Origin: Halocafeteria seosinensis
Taxonomy: Eukaryota; Sar; Bigyra; Bicosoecida
Reading direction: 5' to 3'
Assembly: GCA_001687465.1 (NCBI GenBank)
Contig: LVLI01000204.1
Span: forward strand, 1-64,000
Length of the DNA: 64,000 bases
Made by a program: the position numbers and the translations under genes. The notes beneath the pieces were generated by a model. It made no database searches and had not been told where the DNA came from. It saw only the letters and a list, made by a program, of their open reading frames with translations. Numbering within the stretch: position 1 is the stretch's first letter; each line of letters starts with the position of its first letter. Below, piece by piece: positions 10,524 through 22,135 of this stretch.

Positions 10524-13500
10524 ATGAAGCGAGGCTCCAAGGCTCTTCTTGTGAAGCCCCGAAGGCTCTGGACAATTCCCAAAGATGCTCCTGGACGAAA
10601 CGTAACCAATCACTCTACCCGAAGTGCTCCAGCTAAAGGGAAAAGGGAGGATGACGACCACTATCCTAGTCGGACTCGGTTTGCGGTACGTTAACTAGGT
10701 AGTGGGTAGCCCCGTCTAGTGCTAAGGCCTATTATTTTCGTGTTTTGTCAGGCCTTGGCAGTTCCCAAACCAGTCCCACGTAAAATCGCAAAGAAACTAA
10801 ATCAGGGAAAGGAAAAGACACAACAAGAATCAAGTGCGCGTGCCATCAGCTCCCTGGAAGTGGACAACGATCCCCGATCGATTCGACGGTTGGCCGAGGT
10901 GAGTCCACTATGATACTGGCACTGGGACAGGTCCAAGCACACATGGTCTTTGCTCTATGTCTATACAGTTGTCCATCAGCATGAGTAAACACACAAAGGA
11001 ATGTTTGAAATTACCCCGTGCGTTTCAGTGCGTCTGGTCTTCCAACCATCCGGAGAAGAGGAACGGGGATGGAGAACTTCATCTTCATCTGTTAGAAGAG
11101 TATATTGGACATCTAATCGGCTCGCTTACTAGTAGAGGGTTGTCTGTACCTAAACATCGAGAACCAAAAATTGCCGCTGGCTTGTATTCAACAGCATTAA
11201 GGAGGACTGCCTCGGCATTACGCCATCGTCATAGCAACCAACAGCAACTATCATCGCGCGTGAGGAGCGACATTAGAAACTTGACTGACCTGTATGATGC
11301 AGCTACGGCTTATTGCTCATCCTTAGGGGAACATGAAATGGACACATCCGAATGGGAGCCTATGCTTTTCAACGCTTTGATGGATTCTCTTCGGTATTTT
11401 GGAACTCCTGGCGCATGCTTGCGCCGTTTACGAAATCGGGTATGCCTATGCAAGTTTGTGTTTTGTTTCTTCCTCACACACCGTCGACCCGTTCACTTAT
11501 ATATGTTTGCAGATCGAAAATAACGAAGGGTTAAACGATGCAACATTGTTAGCGGGTCTCCGGGCAATTTGGGCCTGCTCTGTAAGGGATCTATCCCGAC
11601 GGCGTGGGTACATTCCGAAGACAGACAAGATGTACTCTTTGTCTAATTTTGCAACGTTTCTGGTTTCCTCGCGTATGGACAAATGCCCTGATTCAAGGAT
11701 ATTGACCAGCTGTTGGAACCAATTGCTCCGAGTGTACGTCGTCCACGGTGTGCCTCGCTCGTCTGTGGAATTTGGTAGTAACCACTTGGACACTTTGTCA
11801 ATCTTGAGGTCAATAGCCCCGCGGGGATACCATTCAAACGACCCCGCAAGGGAAAATGCTGCTGCGCTAAACTTTGGGAGCGACTGGGGGTCCTTGTTCT
11901 CAACAGGATCTGACCAAATAGCAATGCCCGTTGTGTTGGCCTCATCCTCCGAAAAACCCTTCCAAAGACCCTTTGTTGATCGCTTCTTGTCAGGGTTCCA
12001 AGGTATAAGGGCCTCTACAAAGCGTATTCTCTCCAAATCCTTAAAGAATGATCTGTACGCGGAACGTAAAAGAGCTTTAGAATTAAAAAGGGCTGGTGAG
12101 CTGAAACGCTTCCCTCGTTTAGTTTTGCGGCATCCACCTGTGTGGTCCCTAAATGGAGGCCTTTTTCTACCGTTGGAAGATGAAAAATTCGGCAGTTACG
12201 CACTAGATGGAATCATCGCTAAGAGTGCTCGCGCAAGTGTACCGCTGAGTCAGTTGCGCCAGTGGGACCATCTGTCGGACGACTACAAGGCTAGCCTGCA
12301 TCTATCGCGTTTATTAGGATTGGACCATTCATACGCCACCGCTTATGGCAACCAGCTTCTGAAGACAACCTTCGGTGCAGCTTTTAAGGGGCCCCCTCGG
12401 GAAACCATGTATGGATCGCAGACAGACTGCACCATCCCTCGTCTTGATCCGTGGGATAGTGCTCGTGAGAAATACGGTGTAAGATCTGTCAATCAGTGTA
12501 CAGTCGATTCGTTTGGGTTTGGGGATTTAGTGAGGTCTACTTCCAGATATTGCCCAGTAAAGGCAAGAGAAGAACCTAGGCCTTCGCTGCGGGTAAATAT
12601 TCAACCCGCTGGTTACAGAAGTGATTTGTACATTCCCCCAATGTGTGAAGCACCAAATAGTGCTGATGCTCATCGCAGCCAGTCGATAGTTCCGATCATA
12701 TCAGGCATATGGAGGGAGATGAAACGCTCGGGTAGCTTCCCCAATGGGAATACTGCCGAGTTGTCGGTAAAGCTCCTGGGCGGTACCTCTTCGTCTAGAT
12801 CCGAGCACATGTTGCATTTAGAAAGAATGATGAAGGAATACGGGCTTTTCACAAATGAACAAGCATTGGACGCACTGGTCCGAGAATATGCAGCCCTGGG
12901 AGATCTATCCAGAGCTTTTAAGACTTTGAACCAAGTTGTCTTCAGCAACGATAATTGGGTCAACGTGTCTAAGCTTGCCGCCATGTGTGGATCGTCCTGT
13001 TTGGATGAGATGTCACCGCCTCTTTTCGAAAGTAAGACTTGCACATCTATAGATTGGCAAGCGTGCCTCAGAGAACGAATGCTGGAAACATGGTCGATGG
13101 ACTTGGAAAGGATAGCTGTCAACTCGACTAGTTGGACAATCCGACCAAAGCCCTTCGTAGCCCTTATGTCTTCTTTGGGGGCGCGAGGTCTATACCGCGA
13201 AGCTATGTACACCCTGGAGCTTGCATTGCAAAGCGGTATTGCACCTACCAGTAAAATGCTGACCGTCGGGATACGCTCGGCTGCCGCTACCATTAATTAT
13301 CCTCGTCGAAGTACACCCCAAGCTCCAGCGGCCTCTGGTGCTGTTAAGAAATACGTCCTGGGTCAGCTGTCTAGCTTAGACGAGCATCTAAATTTGAGTG
13401 AGCTTCACAGCTATGTTATGCAGCTGTATTCCACCGGTAACCACGACGATGCCGTTTTATTGCCCCGTGCAGTCGGAGAACTTGACTCGTGCGCACCGGA

Positions 13501-15130
13501 TTGGAGTGGTCGCGGTATATCGGCTCCTCTCGGGACCGACACGTTTACTCCAGCGGAAAACGCGAACTGCAGCTTTACGTATGTTCCTGTGAAAGTGCAG
13601 CTTGCATTGGTCCGAGCATTGGGTTGCACCGGAGACTTGAAGAGACTCAGCCAAGTACTGGAAAACGCGGTTCGGCATTACGGTCTTGATTCGGTCGCGA
13701 CTGGTCGTACCACAGATTGTAATGACTTTATAAACTCTGGACTTAATATGCCTCGGTCATTGATTGACGGTTTTATTAAAGCGTTTGCTATAGCTGGAGA
13801 TACGGAACGAGCAGGGAAGTTGCTGGAACATTTCTGGAAGGCCCAGGGATATACTGCCAGCGAGAGTAGTTTGTGTCACGTAATCAGGAACACCTCTTCA
13901 ATAGAGCAGCTGCCACAGTTACAACATTCTCTGAAAATAATGGCCGAAATGCGGGTAAATCCCTCGGAGAAAACTCGAGAAGCTTTACTAGACTGTTGCT
14001 TCCATATTGCTCAGACTCAGGATCCTGTGCCGGCTGCTCTAGCACGGAAACATTCCCAAGCATATCCATCGACTCATCATAAGAATGCCGAGTCCAGCAC
14101 GTATGGCCGCGAAGCTTCTCAGGTGAAACACGGAAGCATTAAGGCCATGAGTGAAGGAAGTACCCCTTTGGAACGGTATAGTGTTTTCGTTAGCGAGGAG
14201 TTGCGACGAGCAGTATCGCCCGCCTTAGATGTGAACCGCAACGACGATCACGATCTGACTAAGGCTGCTAGGGTAGCTAATGCGATGACAAGGGAAGTGG
14301 TGAATTTCTTGTACTCTGAGCTGGAGTATTCGATTTCTTCCTCGCCCGATGCGATTGACTTGCTTCATATGTCGGGGCTTGACGATGGAGTTGAGCTATT
14401 GAGACTGGTGCTACTCGAGTGGCCTGTGTCAGAGAAACTAGCAATATGGAAGAAAACCCACGGAAAATATTCGAGAGAACGATCGTCACTCAATCAGTGG
14501 TTATTTGAGCAGAAGAGGGAAGTGCGCCGGCAGATGATCGAATCTCAGAAGAGTCTCAGTTGGACGGCGAAACAGATTGCGCACCGTGATCGCGTTGGGA
14601 ATGTACAACCTTCAGAATCTATGACACTTGGTATGGCGTCAAGTGCATCTTGGAGAAGTCGCGTTGGGTACCACCTATCTGCACCCATGGGTGGTGCGGG
14701 TATCGCTGGCAACGATGATGAACCGGTTGAGATCTTAGAGGAACTACCAGAAGACGTGGGTGAAGAAAAATTAGCGGATGATCGTTCGCGTTTTCTGGAC
14801 AGTGTTGGCAAGAGACTTAACCGAAACCGCGATTGGCAAGAACAGGTGGCGGATGTAAGTAGATATACGTTCTTACCATCCTCTTGCTGTACCTTTAACG
14901 GCTACGTGATGCAGAGTATGCGAGGCTGGCAGGCAAGCTCGGGCAAAAGCTTGGTTGCAAAGGAGAGAGGCGAGCAATTTGTAATCTGGCCGTGTAACAA
15001 CCCAACATCTATCACGGATACGCTTGTACCGGAATCCTTTTACGGAACGGCTACTGAATCCGGGGATATCCCAATGCATTTTCAGTGGGAATCATCACCA
15101 GCAGCCTACCATTCACATACAAACCGTTAG
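10524..15130 (+). CDS. Very large PPR-like, probably organellar protein
   Basis: Exons join(10524..10685, 10752..10898, 10969..11439, 11513..14854, 14915..15130), about 1,445 aa. The last intron (60 nt, GTAAGTAG donor) is in frame and stop-free, so retention is possible. The N-terminus is basic and free of acidic residues (MKRGSKALLVKPRRLW), as in mitochondrial presequences. Several pairs of amphipathic helices look like degenerate pentatricopeptide repeats: EYAALGDLSRAFKTLNQVV, SLGARGLYREAMYTLELAL, and ALGCTGDLKRLSQVLENAV followed by AFAIAGDTERAGKLLEHF. Such proteins bind organellar RNA or sit in mitoribosomes. About 400 residues before the repeats and the C-terminal third (KREVRRQMIESQKSLSWTAK) have no assignable domain. 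The repeat assignment is by eye; I do not recognise an orthologue. Confidence 0.6.
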
Positions 15131-15180
15131 AAGTCCTAAAGCCGACATCAAGTTGATGCGTTGTTGATTAGTTCAGACGG

Positions 15181-17492
15181 CTATTCGGAATCCATCCGCA
15201 ACGTACGCTCCACTCCTTTGGAAGTCTCATACTTGTCTGCCAGCTCCGGTTTCTTGACGCCCCTGCAACAAATCCCAGTTTCACGACATGTTATTATATG
15301 TTCGTTTACGTTTGAAGGCTTACCTTTTTATTTCGTCGGTAGTGGGGCCCTCCGGGTAAGCAGCGCCATTCCATTTTCCTGCCCTCTCATTCGGTGGAGG
15401 GACACGCTTGACGCCCCTGTGTAGATGTACAAGAAAATTAGTATCAACGACTACCAAGGACAGTAGTTCATGCCTTGTCTCCCTCCACTTACCGGTGAAT
15501 GTCTCCTTCTTCCGTTCCAAGAGGATAGGCGCACCCTTCCCATTTGGTTTTCGCTAACGGATTGTCGACGATTTTCTTTCCACCGGAGAATTCTTGAGAT
15601 GCTCGCTTCACCGCATCCTTTGGATCTACTTCTTCGAAGTAATCCCCCATCAGTCTGTAGTTAATAGATAGGATTCAGTGGAAAGAATTATTACCGGTTG
15701 ATCAAATTTTGCAGCATTCTGCACGAACCTTGTTCGTTCCTTCTCCGCTTCCTGTTCCTCTTCAACGACCATTTTGTCGATTCCTTCTTTCGAGCTTGTA
15801 AATTCGTCCATTGTCTTGTATTGCCTAACGTATGTAGTGTCATTGATAACACCAGATGACCACAAGAGTGGTGGCAGTGTCCACCTTCTGTCATCAGCTT
15901 CTTCTTTCTCAGCCATTCGAACCCTTTCCACCAAATCCATTGCGTCGGCTTTTGAAGAGCTTTGCTTCTTGGACTTGGAGGAAGAGTTTTTGGATGGTTT
16001 TCTCCGCTCCGCCGTTTCCTCCGGTACATGGTCGAAGAATATTTTTTGAGCGGCTTCCTGTCGTTTCTTCTGTTCTGGTGACGAAGGATCTTCGTACAAC
16101 GCTCGTTCTTCATCGTCAGTTTTCGACAACGCAGCGTGAATCGGATCACTAATATATCCTACTTTAATTGGTCGCTCCCTAGACGAAAGAGGGTCATATT
16201 GAGAAAGATTCTCATGTCCAAACGCACGCAAGTACGTTTCATATTGTTTGCGTCTTCGTTGTCGGCGTTTCGCCAAACTGCCACTTTCATAATGATTCGC
16301 TATCGATTTTCGTATACGCTCGTGAACTGAGGCGTTCCATTGATCATGTAGTTGCCTCGTTTGCTCATATTCTTTTGAGGCCTCCTTCTTCAACACTCTG
16401 TCTTTTATGTCTTGTAGCACACTCCATCCTTCGTCCACCTCCCCCATCAACGTGTTAAACCTGTGCTCCTTCTTCGCTATCTGGGCCTCTCTCGCCCGGG
16501 CCAGCTTCTCTTCCCATTCCGCCTGAAATTCTTTGAGCTTTTGTTCACTTTGCTCGTGGCGTTGCTTTGCAACTTCTTCTCTCCTTTTGATTTCCTTATG
16601 TGCGTCCCTCTTGAGCCGCCTTGCGACTGCATCAGGTAGACGATAGTACATCTTCAGTTGCGTTATCGTGGTTTTGTTTACCAGGCTGGGATTCGCCGAG
16701 AGTTTAACAATAGTGGCGTCCGCTTCCGCTTCTGACTGAGTCTTCTGTCGCGGATTTTTCCGCTCCTGAGAACTTCGTTCCACGTTGACAGCTTTCAATC
16801 GGTTCTTGACATCCCCCTGCTCCCCTAACATTGATGTAGACAAAGACTTTTGGATGGACTCATTTTCAGCATGCTGCCGTTCTATGGCAGATTCAGGAAT
16901 TGGCCACCACGAATGACCCCATATTTGCGTTCGGGGCGCTGTCCCTTCGGTGACTTCCTCGTTAAGAAGCGAGCTCGAGAGGGTTCCCCCTGTTCGCGGC
17001 ATACTGCTTCCATGGCCAATCTTATCCTTTCGGGGGGAGTTCCGCCTCGCCTTCCTGCCCATGTCGGGCCGGGGACGTTTGAAATATCTGATTTGCAGTG
17101 GTACTAACCGGGACAGTACTACTGGTAGACTTTTTTGAGTCTATCTGCTTGATCTGCGAACCTTGACTTTGGGTAACCGCAGGCCGTCCACTGGATCGCG
17201 TACTCGCCGGAGAGCTCGGAGCCGTTTGCAGACGCTCAGAGGGCGATTGAGACCGCGGAGGAGTACTCGTCTGTCTGACTTGGAGTTTGGGCCAATTCTC
17301 TCTTGACGGATGACTGGTTGGATCGTGCCGCAAATGTCGACGAGGGAGACATTCGATCAAAGCGTTCCATTCGTTCTGGTTGTAGTAAGCCGATTTCCCT
17401 CCACCTTCGCGTTTCTCTTGCAGCCGCTTCTCTAACGGATCAGATTCGACTGAAGCACGCTGCTGAATATTTGTGCTGTTGCTATCAGCCAT
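15181..17492 (-). CDS. Coiled-coil protein, weakly FAM228-like
   Basis: About 600 aa. Firm 3' exons are 15181..15262 and 15324..15416, joining in phase to an exon ending at 15493 (from about 15654). The main exon runs from about 15729 to about 17040 and the first exon from about 17100 to 17492 (start MADSNSTNIQQR). Two junctions are uncertain. At 5', donor GTTAGT is out of phase with the nearest acceptors, so a different pair is used. At 3', a GTTCGT donor at 15728 restores the frame, but a stronger GTAATA does not. The core is a long charged helix (KRDAHKEIKRREEVAKQRHE). It is followed by QWNASVHERIRKSI, KQYETYLRAFG and SQYDPLSSRERPIKV then SDPIHAAL, an order reminiscent of FAM228 proteins of ciliated cells. 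That resemblance is weak. The duplicated GVKRVP/GVKKPE starts of the last two exons are notable. Confidence 0.6.
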
Positions 17493-18117
17493 AGCACTCC
17501 TTGTTGGTAGTACTGTACACTAAACTAGCCTGTCCTGTCCGTTCGCAACGATCTCGTGACCACGACTTCCGTAGTTCTCTGTCGTTCAGCCAAGACGAGA
17601 AACTGGAATACTGACTTGTTCACCCAATGCGTGGATTTGCAGTGCTTACACAGGTCGATGGGAGCACGTATCAAACGTGGATGCATCCAGCACCCTTTGC
17701 GCGCGTAAAATTGTCTTCAGTGAGTCTGGGAGCTGGAAGCAGAGGAAGTGGAAGCAGCAGCTGCTATGGTTGATCCTCCTCTCACCTTCACCAAAATATT
17801 CTTCCGGACCAAAATATTCGTTAACTTAACAACTCTGGCAGGGATGTGCTCAAACATTGCGTTAATTTTTCATACCGGACGTAGCGTCAGTCCACGGCTA
17901 TGGTTCAACCGAAGTCGCAGCTTGCTGCGACCCCCCAACGCCTTGGCCCATGGGGGCAAAGGAGTCTAAACGACTGGACCAACAGTGATTAACCAGTTTG
18001 TCACAGATAGTATAGTATGATGGACTGTTTGAGCAAAGAGTAGGAACGAGAAGAGGTCAAAGCAAAGTCAACACATTTTTGTTGTCTCTCCCGCCGTTGC
18101 AGTAAACAGAGACAGCA
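17493..18117. promoter_or_regulatory. Divergent promoter region
   Basis: 625 bp between divergent genes. There is an imperfect repeat of the words CCAAAATATTC(T/G)T at about 17790-17822. No coding frame is supported. Confidence 0.4.
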
Positions 18118-18476
18118 ATGGATCCCTCCATGCTGGCCCAACTAGGGGGTCAGCGCCAACAGAGCCAAGCCAAATCGACACAGCCTCTAGGAGAACGTGT
18201 TAAGTTGGGTATTGTACGCTATGGACCACTCGTCACTATCATCGCGTGTGGGCTGTACTTTACACGACCCAAACCTACATGGCACTCGTTGACAAAATTG
18301 CCCCTGTAGACAATAAGGCGGCACGAATGCTTCATCCAGAGGTATCACAGTATTGTAAGTGTGTCTATAATACGGAACCATGTTGTATGTGTGCATAGGA
18401 TTCGTATGCAGTTATAGATGCGTTCGCAACCCACGCAGACAGGCTAAGGAATACTGCAATCTTGGGAGACAACTGA
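18118..18476 (+). CDS. Small single-pass membrane protein, unknown
   Basis: Best model is three exons, join(18118..18247, 18310..18354, 18412..18476), 79 aa; introns of 62 and 57 nt match the local norm and all phases agree. The protein begins MDPSMLAQLGGQRQQSQ, has a single hydrophobic stretch (LGIVRYGPLVTIIAY) and a helical C-terminus (SQYFIDAFATHADRLRNT). Read without splicing, the same start gives 63 aa ending in KLPL with the hydrophobic segment extended (VTIIACGLYFTRP). Both are plausible and I cannot choose firmly. No family recognised; size and tail-anchor-like layout would suit a small mitochondrial or ER membrane subunit. Confidence 0.45.
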
Positions 18477-18727
18477 AGCTGTGCACTCTGGGCCGCGGTG
18501 GATGTATTGTATTATTAACCCAGCGTTCTAACGATTTTAATGGGAGGATAACGCAGAGCGTTCATTTATTCTCTGTCTATGCTTCTAATTACGTCACTTG
18601 ATCTAGGGCACCGCGCACGTGTCAAACGGGAGTTATAAGTGTTCAATGCACACAGCGAGTAATGGATGAATGTTCTACGGCACACACATGCTATTTTATA
18701 CTAACTGTACACAGCTTTCATCCATTA

Positions 18728-20936
18728 TTACTTAGTGGCTGTATTCGCAGGCATGCCATAACGAGCAGGGCCTTGATATTGTGCCTGGGTCTTCACCTGA
18801 CTATCCAGCCACTGACTTTGCCGGGAAGCATTTAATTGTGTAATCTTATGCCGAGTGCGCACTGACAATCCCGTAGCTTTCTTGCTCTCCCTTTGTAGCG
18901 CATCATCAATAACGACAAGACTGTTCAAGTAGTCGATATACTCAGAAACAGCGGTATGTCCAGAGTGCCCCGAATAGTCAAGCATATCACCAACACACAA
19001 AAGTAGTTCACAAGCAGCCTCTATACACGCTTCACCAGGGACACACGTGGGTATGTAATATCCAGTTTGAATGTCTCCTACCTGGGAAGCATGCGAAGCC
19101 CCATCGACTGACAAGGGAGGGTCCAGTAATCGAGACAAAGCCATCCGAATCAGGTTCTCTGTTATTAACTGATATCTGTACATGTATGCCAAAAATATTG
19201 CCTGGCGTTCTTCCGTTTTGCGTTCTTTTGGTAGCGGGGGGAATTCTGACGACGTTTGGTCTTCCGAAGCCGATCGTGTTTTGCCTCTGACTTCTCGTTC
19301 GTTTAAATAATGTCGCGAGCGCCTGAAGTCATCTAGAGTAAAGGCCGGTGCCGTTTGCCCATTGTCACCTAAAGCTGATATCTCTGATGCCATGGTAGTC
19401 GACCAAAGCCATGAAGACATATCCTCCGCTGCTTGCTTTTCTTTGGAGGACGGAGCTAGAGCTCGAGTCTTAAATGGATAAGGATAGCCAACCTTAAGTG
19501 AATCTCGATTTGCGTCAGGCATATACTGATGCGATGGAGAGGTTGGTGACAATAAGTCAACGCGAGAGCTGTTCAAAGCAGAAAGTTGCACTGCCCCATG
19601 CAGGCCACTGCTGAAATTGTTTCGATTGTACCTAGTATGATTTTCTTCTGGACTCGTTCCCAACCCAACAATCACACGGTAGCAGCGCATTAGAAGAAAT
19701 TTGCGAAATGAGCATAACCTTCCTCCCTCTAAAAACTCCGGTAAAGTCCTTACGAGTTGCGTCGAAAGCCTAGCACATAATTCACTGCAAAACACCTACT
19801 AGTTAAGGCTGAAAAACACCTACTTGCTGTCGGAAGTGCTTACCAATGCTTTGGATCTTGTGTCGCTTTCTGAAAAATTGCATCAACAACAGTCTGCAGG
19901 CTAGGTGCCCCTGTGAACGTGACTTCGGCAAAATTAACAAACTGCTTCGCTAATGATTCGGTGGGCTGATAAGGTAAGTTATCTACTAGCTGCTTTGACG
20001 CTACCATTACCGGGTCAGCGGCGCCTCCGTTGGAAGTTACCCCATTGCCGTAGATTGGCGGATTGACTCCAGCGAGGTTTTGTCCGCTTCCTGAGTCATA
20101 CATTTGTGCTGTTTGTAGCAACGCCCGACTGATGTCTTCCACAGATGGCTGCACACTAGCATGCCCATTCTTTTGTCTCCCGTGTTGCTTGTTGGAATTT
20201 GTGTGCGCTATTCGCCGCTGGAGATGGGTCGATATTTCGTTGACGTAAGATTTCCACATTGGATTTGAATACAAAATAAAGGGGACATTATCCGCCTTGG
20301 CGATGGCCTGGAACACTTTCTGATGGGGCAAATCGGACGGTATTCCCTCTTGAAACGAGGGGTGCTGCGCAAAGAGATGCGTTAACTGGTTGGGCGTTAA
20401 ATTACTCTCTAAGAAAGTATTCTGCTATCAGCACAAACAACCGTAACGGAACAAGTCACATATGTCTTCTCACACAAGACGCAACTTACAGGCGTTTGCA
20501 CGGTACCAATGCGGGGGAAACCTTCCGGCTTCGGTGGATTTTGCCGCGGTTTCATCTGAATTTAATCGCATAGTTTCAGCTTTTAATAAGCTATGAAAGC
20601 ACTAATAACCCCAAAAAAAAACACGTACAGCTAGTAGCGTGTCAATACTGTACTGTCTGGGTGAGTCATCGTCCTGAACGGCAGAATTCTCGTTTTGTTG
20701 TCCCACGAAATCACAATGATTGGAATGTCCATGTTGAGCATGTTCGGATCGATGATCTACCTGTATTGCGGCGCTCGAACCAATAAGTGTAAAAGCATAT
20801 AACATCCCAGGTTGAAGATGACGCCTTGATCGTGTCACTGCACCCATCTGCCTGGGCAGCGTCTACCAGAATATCTTTGTCCACAAAACCTTACCTTTTG
20901 AGATGCGAGTGTGTCTGTACTATGTCCTTGCGCCAT
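18728..20936 (-). CDS. EIF4G: Compact eIF4G-like translation initiation scaffold
   Basis: Five exons, join(18728..19784, 19844..20421, 20490..20555, 20629..20760, 20895..20936), 624 aa, all phases consistent. The end of exon 2 carries YSIDTLLA (from residue 51), an exact Y-x4-L-phi motif, the site by which eIF4G binds the cap protein eIF4E. The C-terminal half is a MIF4G (HEAT) domain. LQTVVDAIFQKATQDPKHC followed by ELCARLSTQL matches helices 2-3. AYMYRYQLITENLIRMAL matches the helix that leads into ACELLLCVGDMLDY. GLSVRTRHKITQLNASRQSQW matches the 'SSRIRF...DLR..NW' end signature. There is no MA3 or W2 domain, so the protein is a minimal scaffold like plant eIFiso4G or protist eIF4Gs. Upstream in-frame sequence is open, so an earlier start is possible. 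Confidence 0.8.
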
Positions 20937-22135
20937 AGACTGGGCAGAAGAAGTCCCTGTACCAGTCCTGTGAGCACACATAATAAGAAAAAGGTCTCTC
21001 CAAAACACAGCCAAGGCGAAACTGGGTCTTCTCCATTTCCAAGTCAATTATCGTAAAGAGAGAAATACACAAGCACAGCGTTTTGATTCACTCAGTACAC
21101 TTAATGAGCCAGTATGGCCGGAAATATCGAAGCAGTCGGTCATGGAGACCGCCTCCCCTTGTTGCTCCCCTGCGAAGCCCTTTTTGTCACTGGGCCACTT
21201 ACTCTCCGGGCACAAAGGCACTAGCTCCAGGATTAAGTTTACCAGGCATTTCTATGTGATGTGATGGTAATATCGCTGCACTATCGGAAACACACACACA
21301 CACACATCAACGTATTGACGGTATCGGCATGTGTTTCTGTACAATTCTTGATGGAGGTTGAAGTTGAAGTTGTGTATCGGCAAAATGCAGAGAAAAATTG
21401 TTGGTGGCCAAATTAATGCAATGTATCAGAATCAGGTACAAGATGGCTTTTCTGCATTGTTGTTCAGGCAAATTAATATCAGAATCAGGTAAAAGATGCC
21501 TTTCCCTCTTACAAGTGCTTGGATCTCTAGTACGCTCTACAACACTTTAATAGACTCCACAGTGCATCATGATGCATGTGTCGGTCTCCACAATAAAGAA
21601 ATTGTGAATGAACATATTTTGTGATACCCTAATTTTATCCACTCCGGATGCATAATCTTTGCACTGGTTGCGTAGTATAGGATGTGACTTTGTGACCTCC
21701 AGGAACTTCAGCTCCGTGGTCAGTTGGTCCTCGTCTGAAATGAACAAACCACATTTTCCCACACATCTTTTTCCCACGCATGTTGGTCCCCTGCAAACTG
21801 TGTTGTTGAAACTACAAATTCCTCACCGCTCGAAGGGTGTCCACCGACGGTGTGGATGTGGCACGACTGCCGCACGAGGTGCGTGTGTGCCAGGGAGATA
21901 CCGGACTATCTTTCTTTGCATTAATTTGGCATTCTACAACAAAAACACTGCTCTTACGCAGCTAAAGCATAGTGTATCGTAAGCATAGCATTGAGACAGT
22001 CCAAATCATCCATTAGCGAAAAATCGGGTGAAGGAGTGATAGGGCACTCAAAGTCGTGGAGGGCAGGACGATTGCAGGTTGTTCTTGACCGAGGCCCTAT
22101 TTAACTTGTTGGGTTCTTCAACGAAGCAAGGAAGG
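20937..22135. other. Intergenic region with CA microsatellite
   Basis: About 1.2 kb between eIF4G and the methionine-salvage gene. It contains a short (AC)n run at about 21291-21305 and two near-copies of a phrase around AATTAATG/CAGAATCAGGTA(C/A)AAGATG at about 21410-21500, a small local duplication. One possible small reverse-strand gene is listed separately. Confidence 0.45.
21547..21960 (-). CDS. Possible small gene, uncertain
   Basis: A reverse-strand exon reads DEDQLTTELKFLEVTKS then HPILRNQCKDYASGVDKIR, has coding-like composition and is preceded by a good acceptor (TTCATTTCAG). An upstream stretch ending in a GTGAGG donor joins it in phase through a 98-nt intron. No start codon in that frame is clear because a stop lies just upstream, and the 3' end (ORF to 21547) has no recognisable fold. 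It could be a short real gene or chance. Confidence 0.25.

Noticed and set aside
12670-13293. 207-codon reverse frame inside the PPR-like gene
   Set aside because: Shadow of a long coding exon; no domain, and the plus frame carries consistent helical repeats.
21291-21305. Short (AC)n run as a regulatory element
   Set aside because: Simple microsatellite of about seven units; nothing links it to a function.
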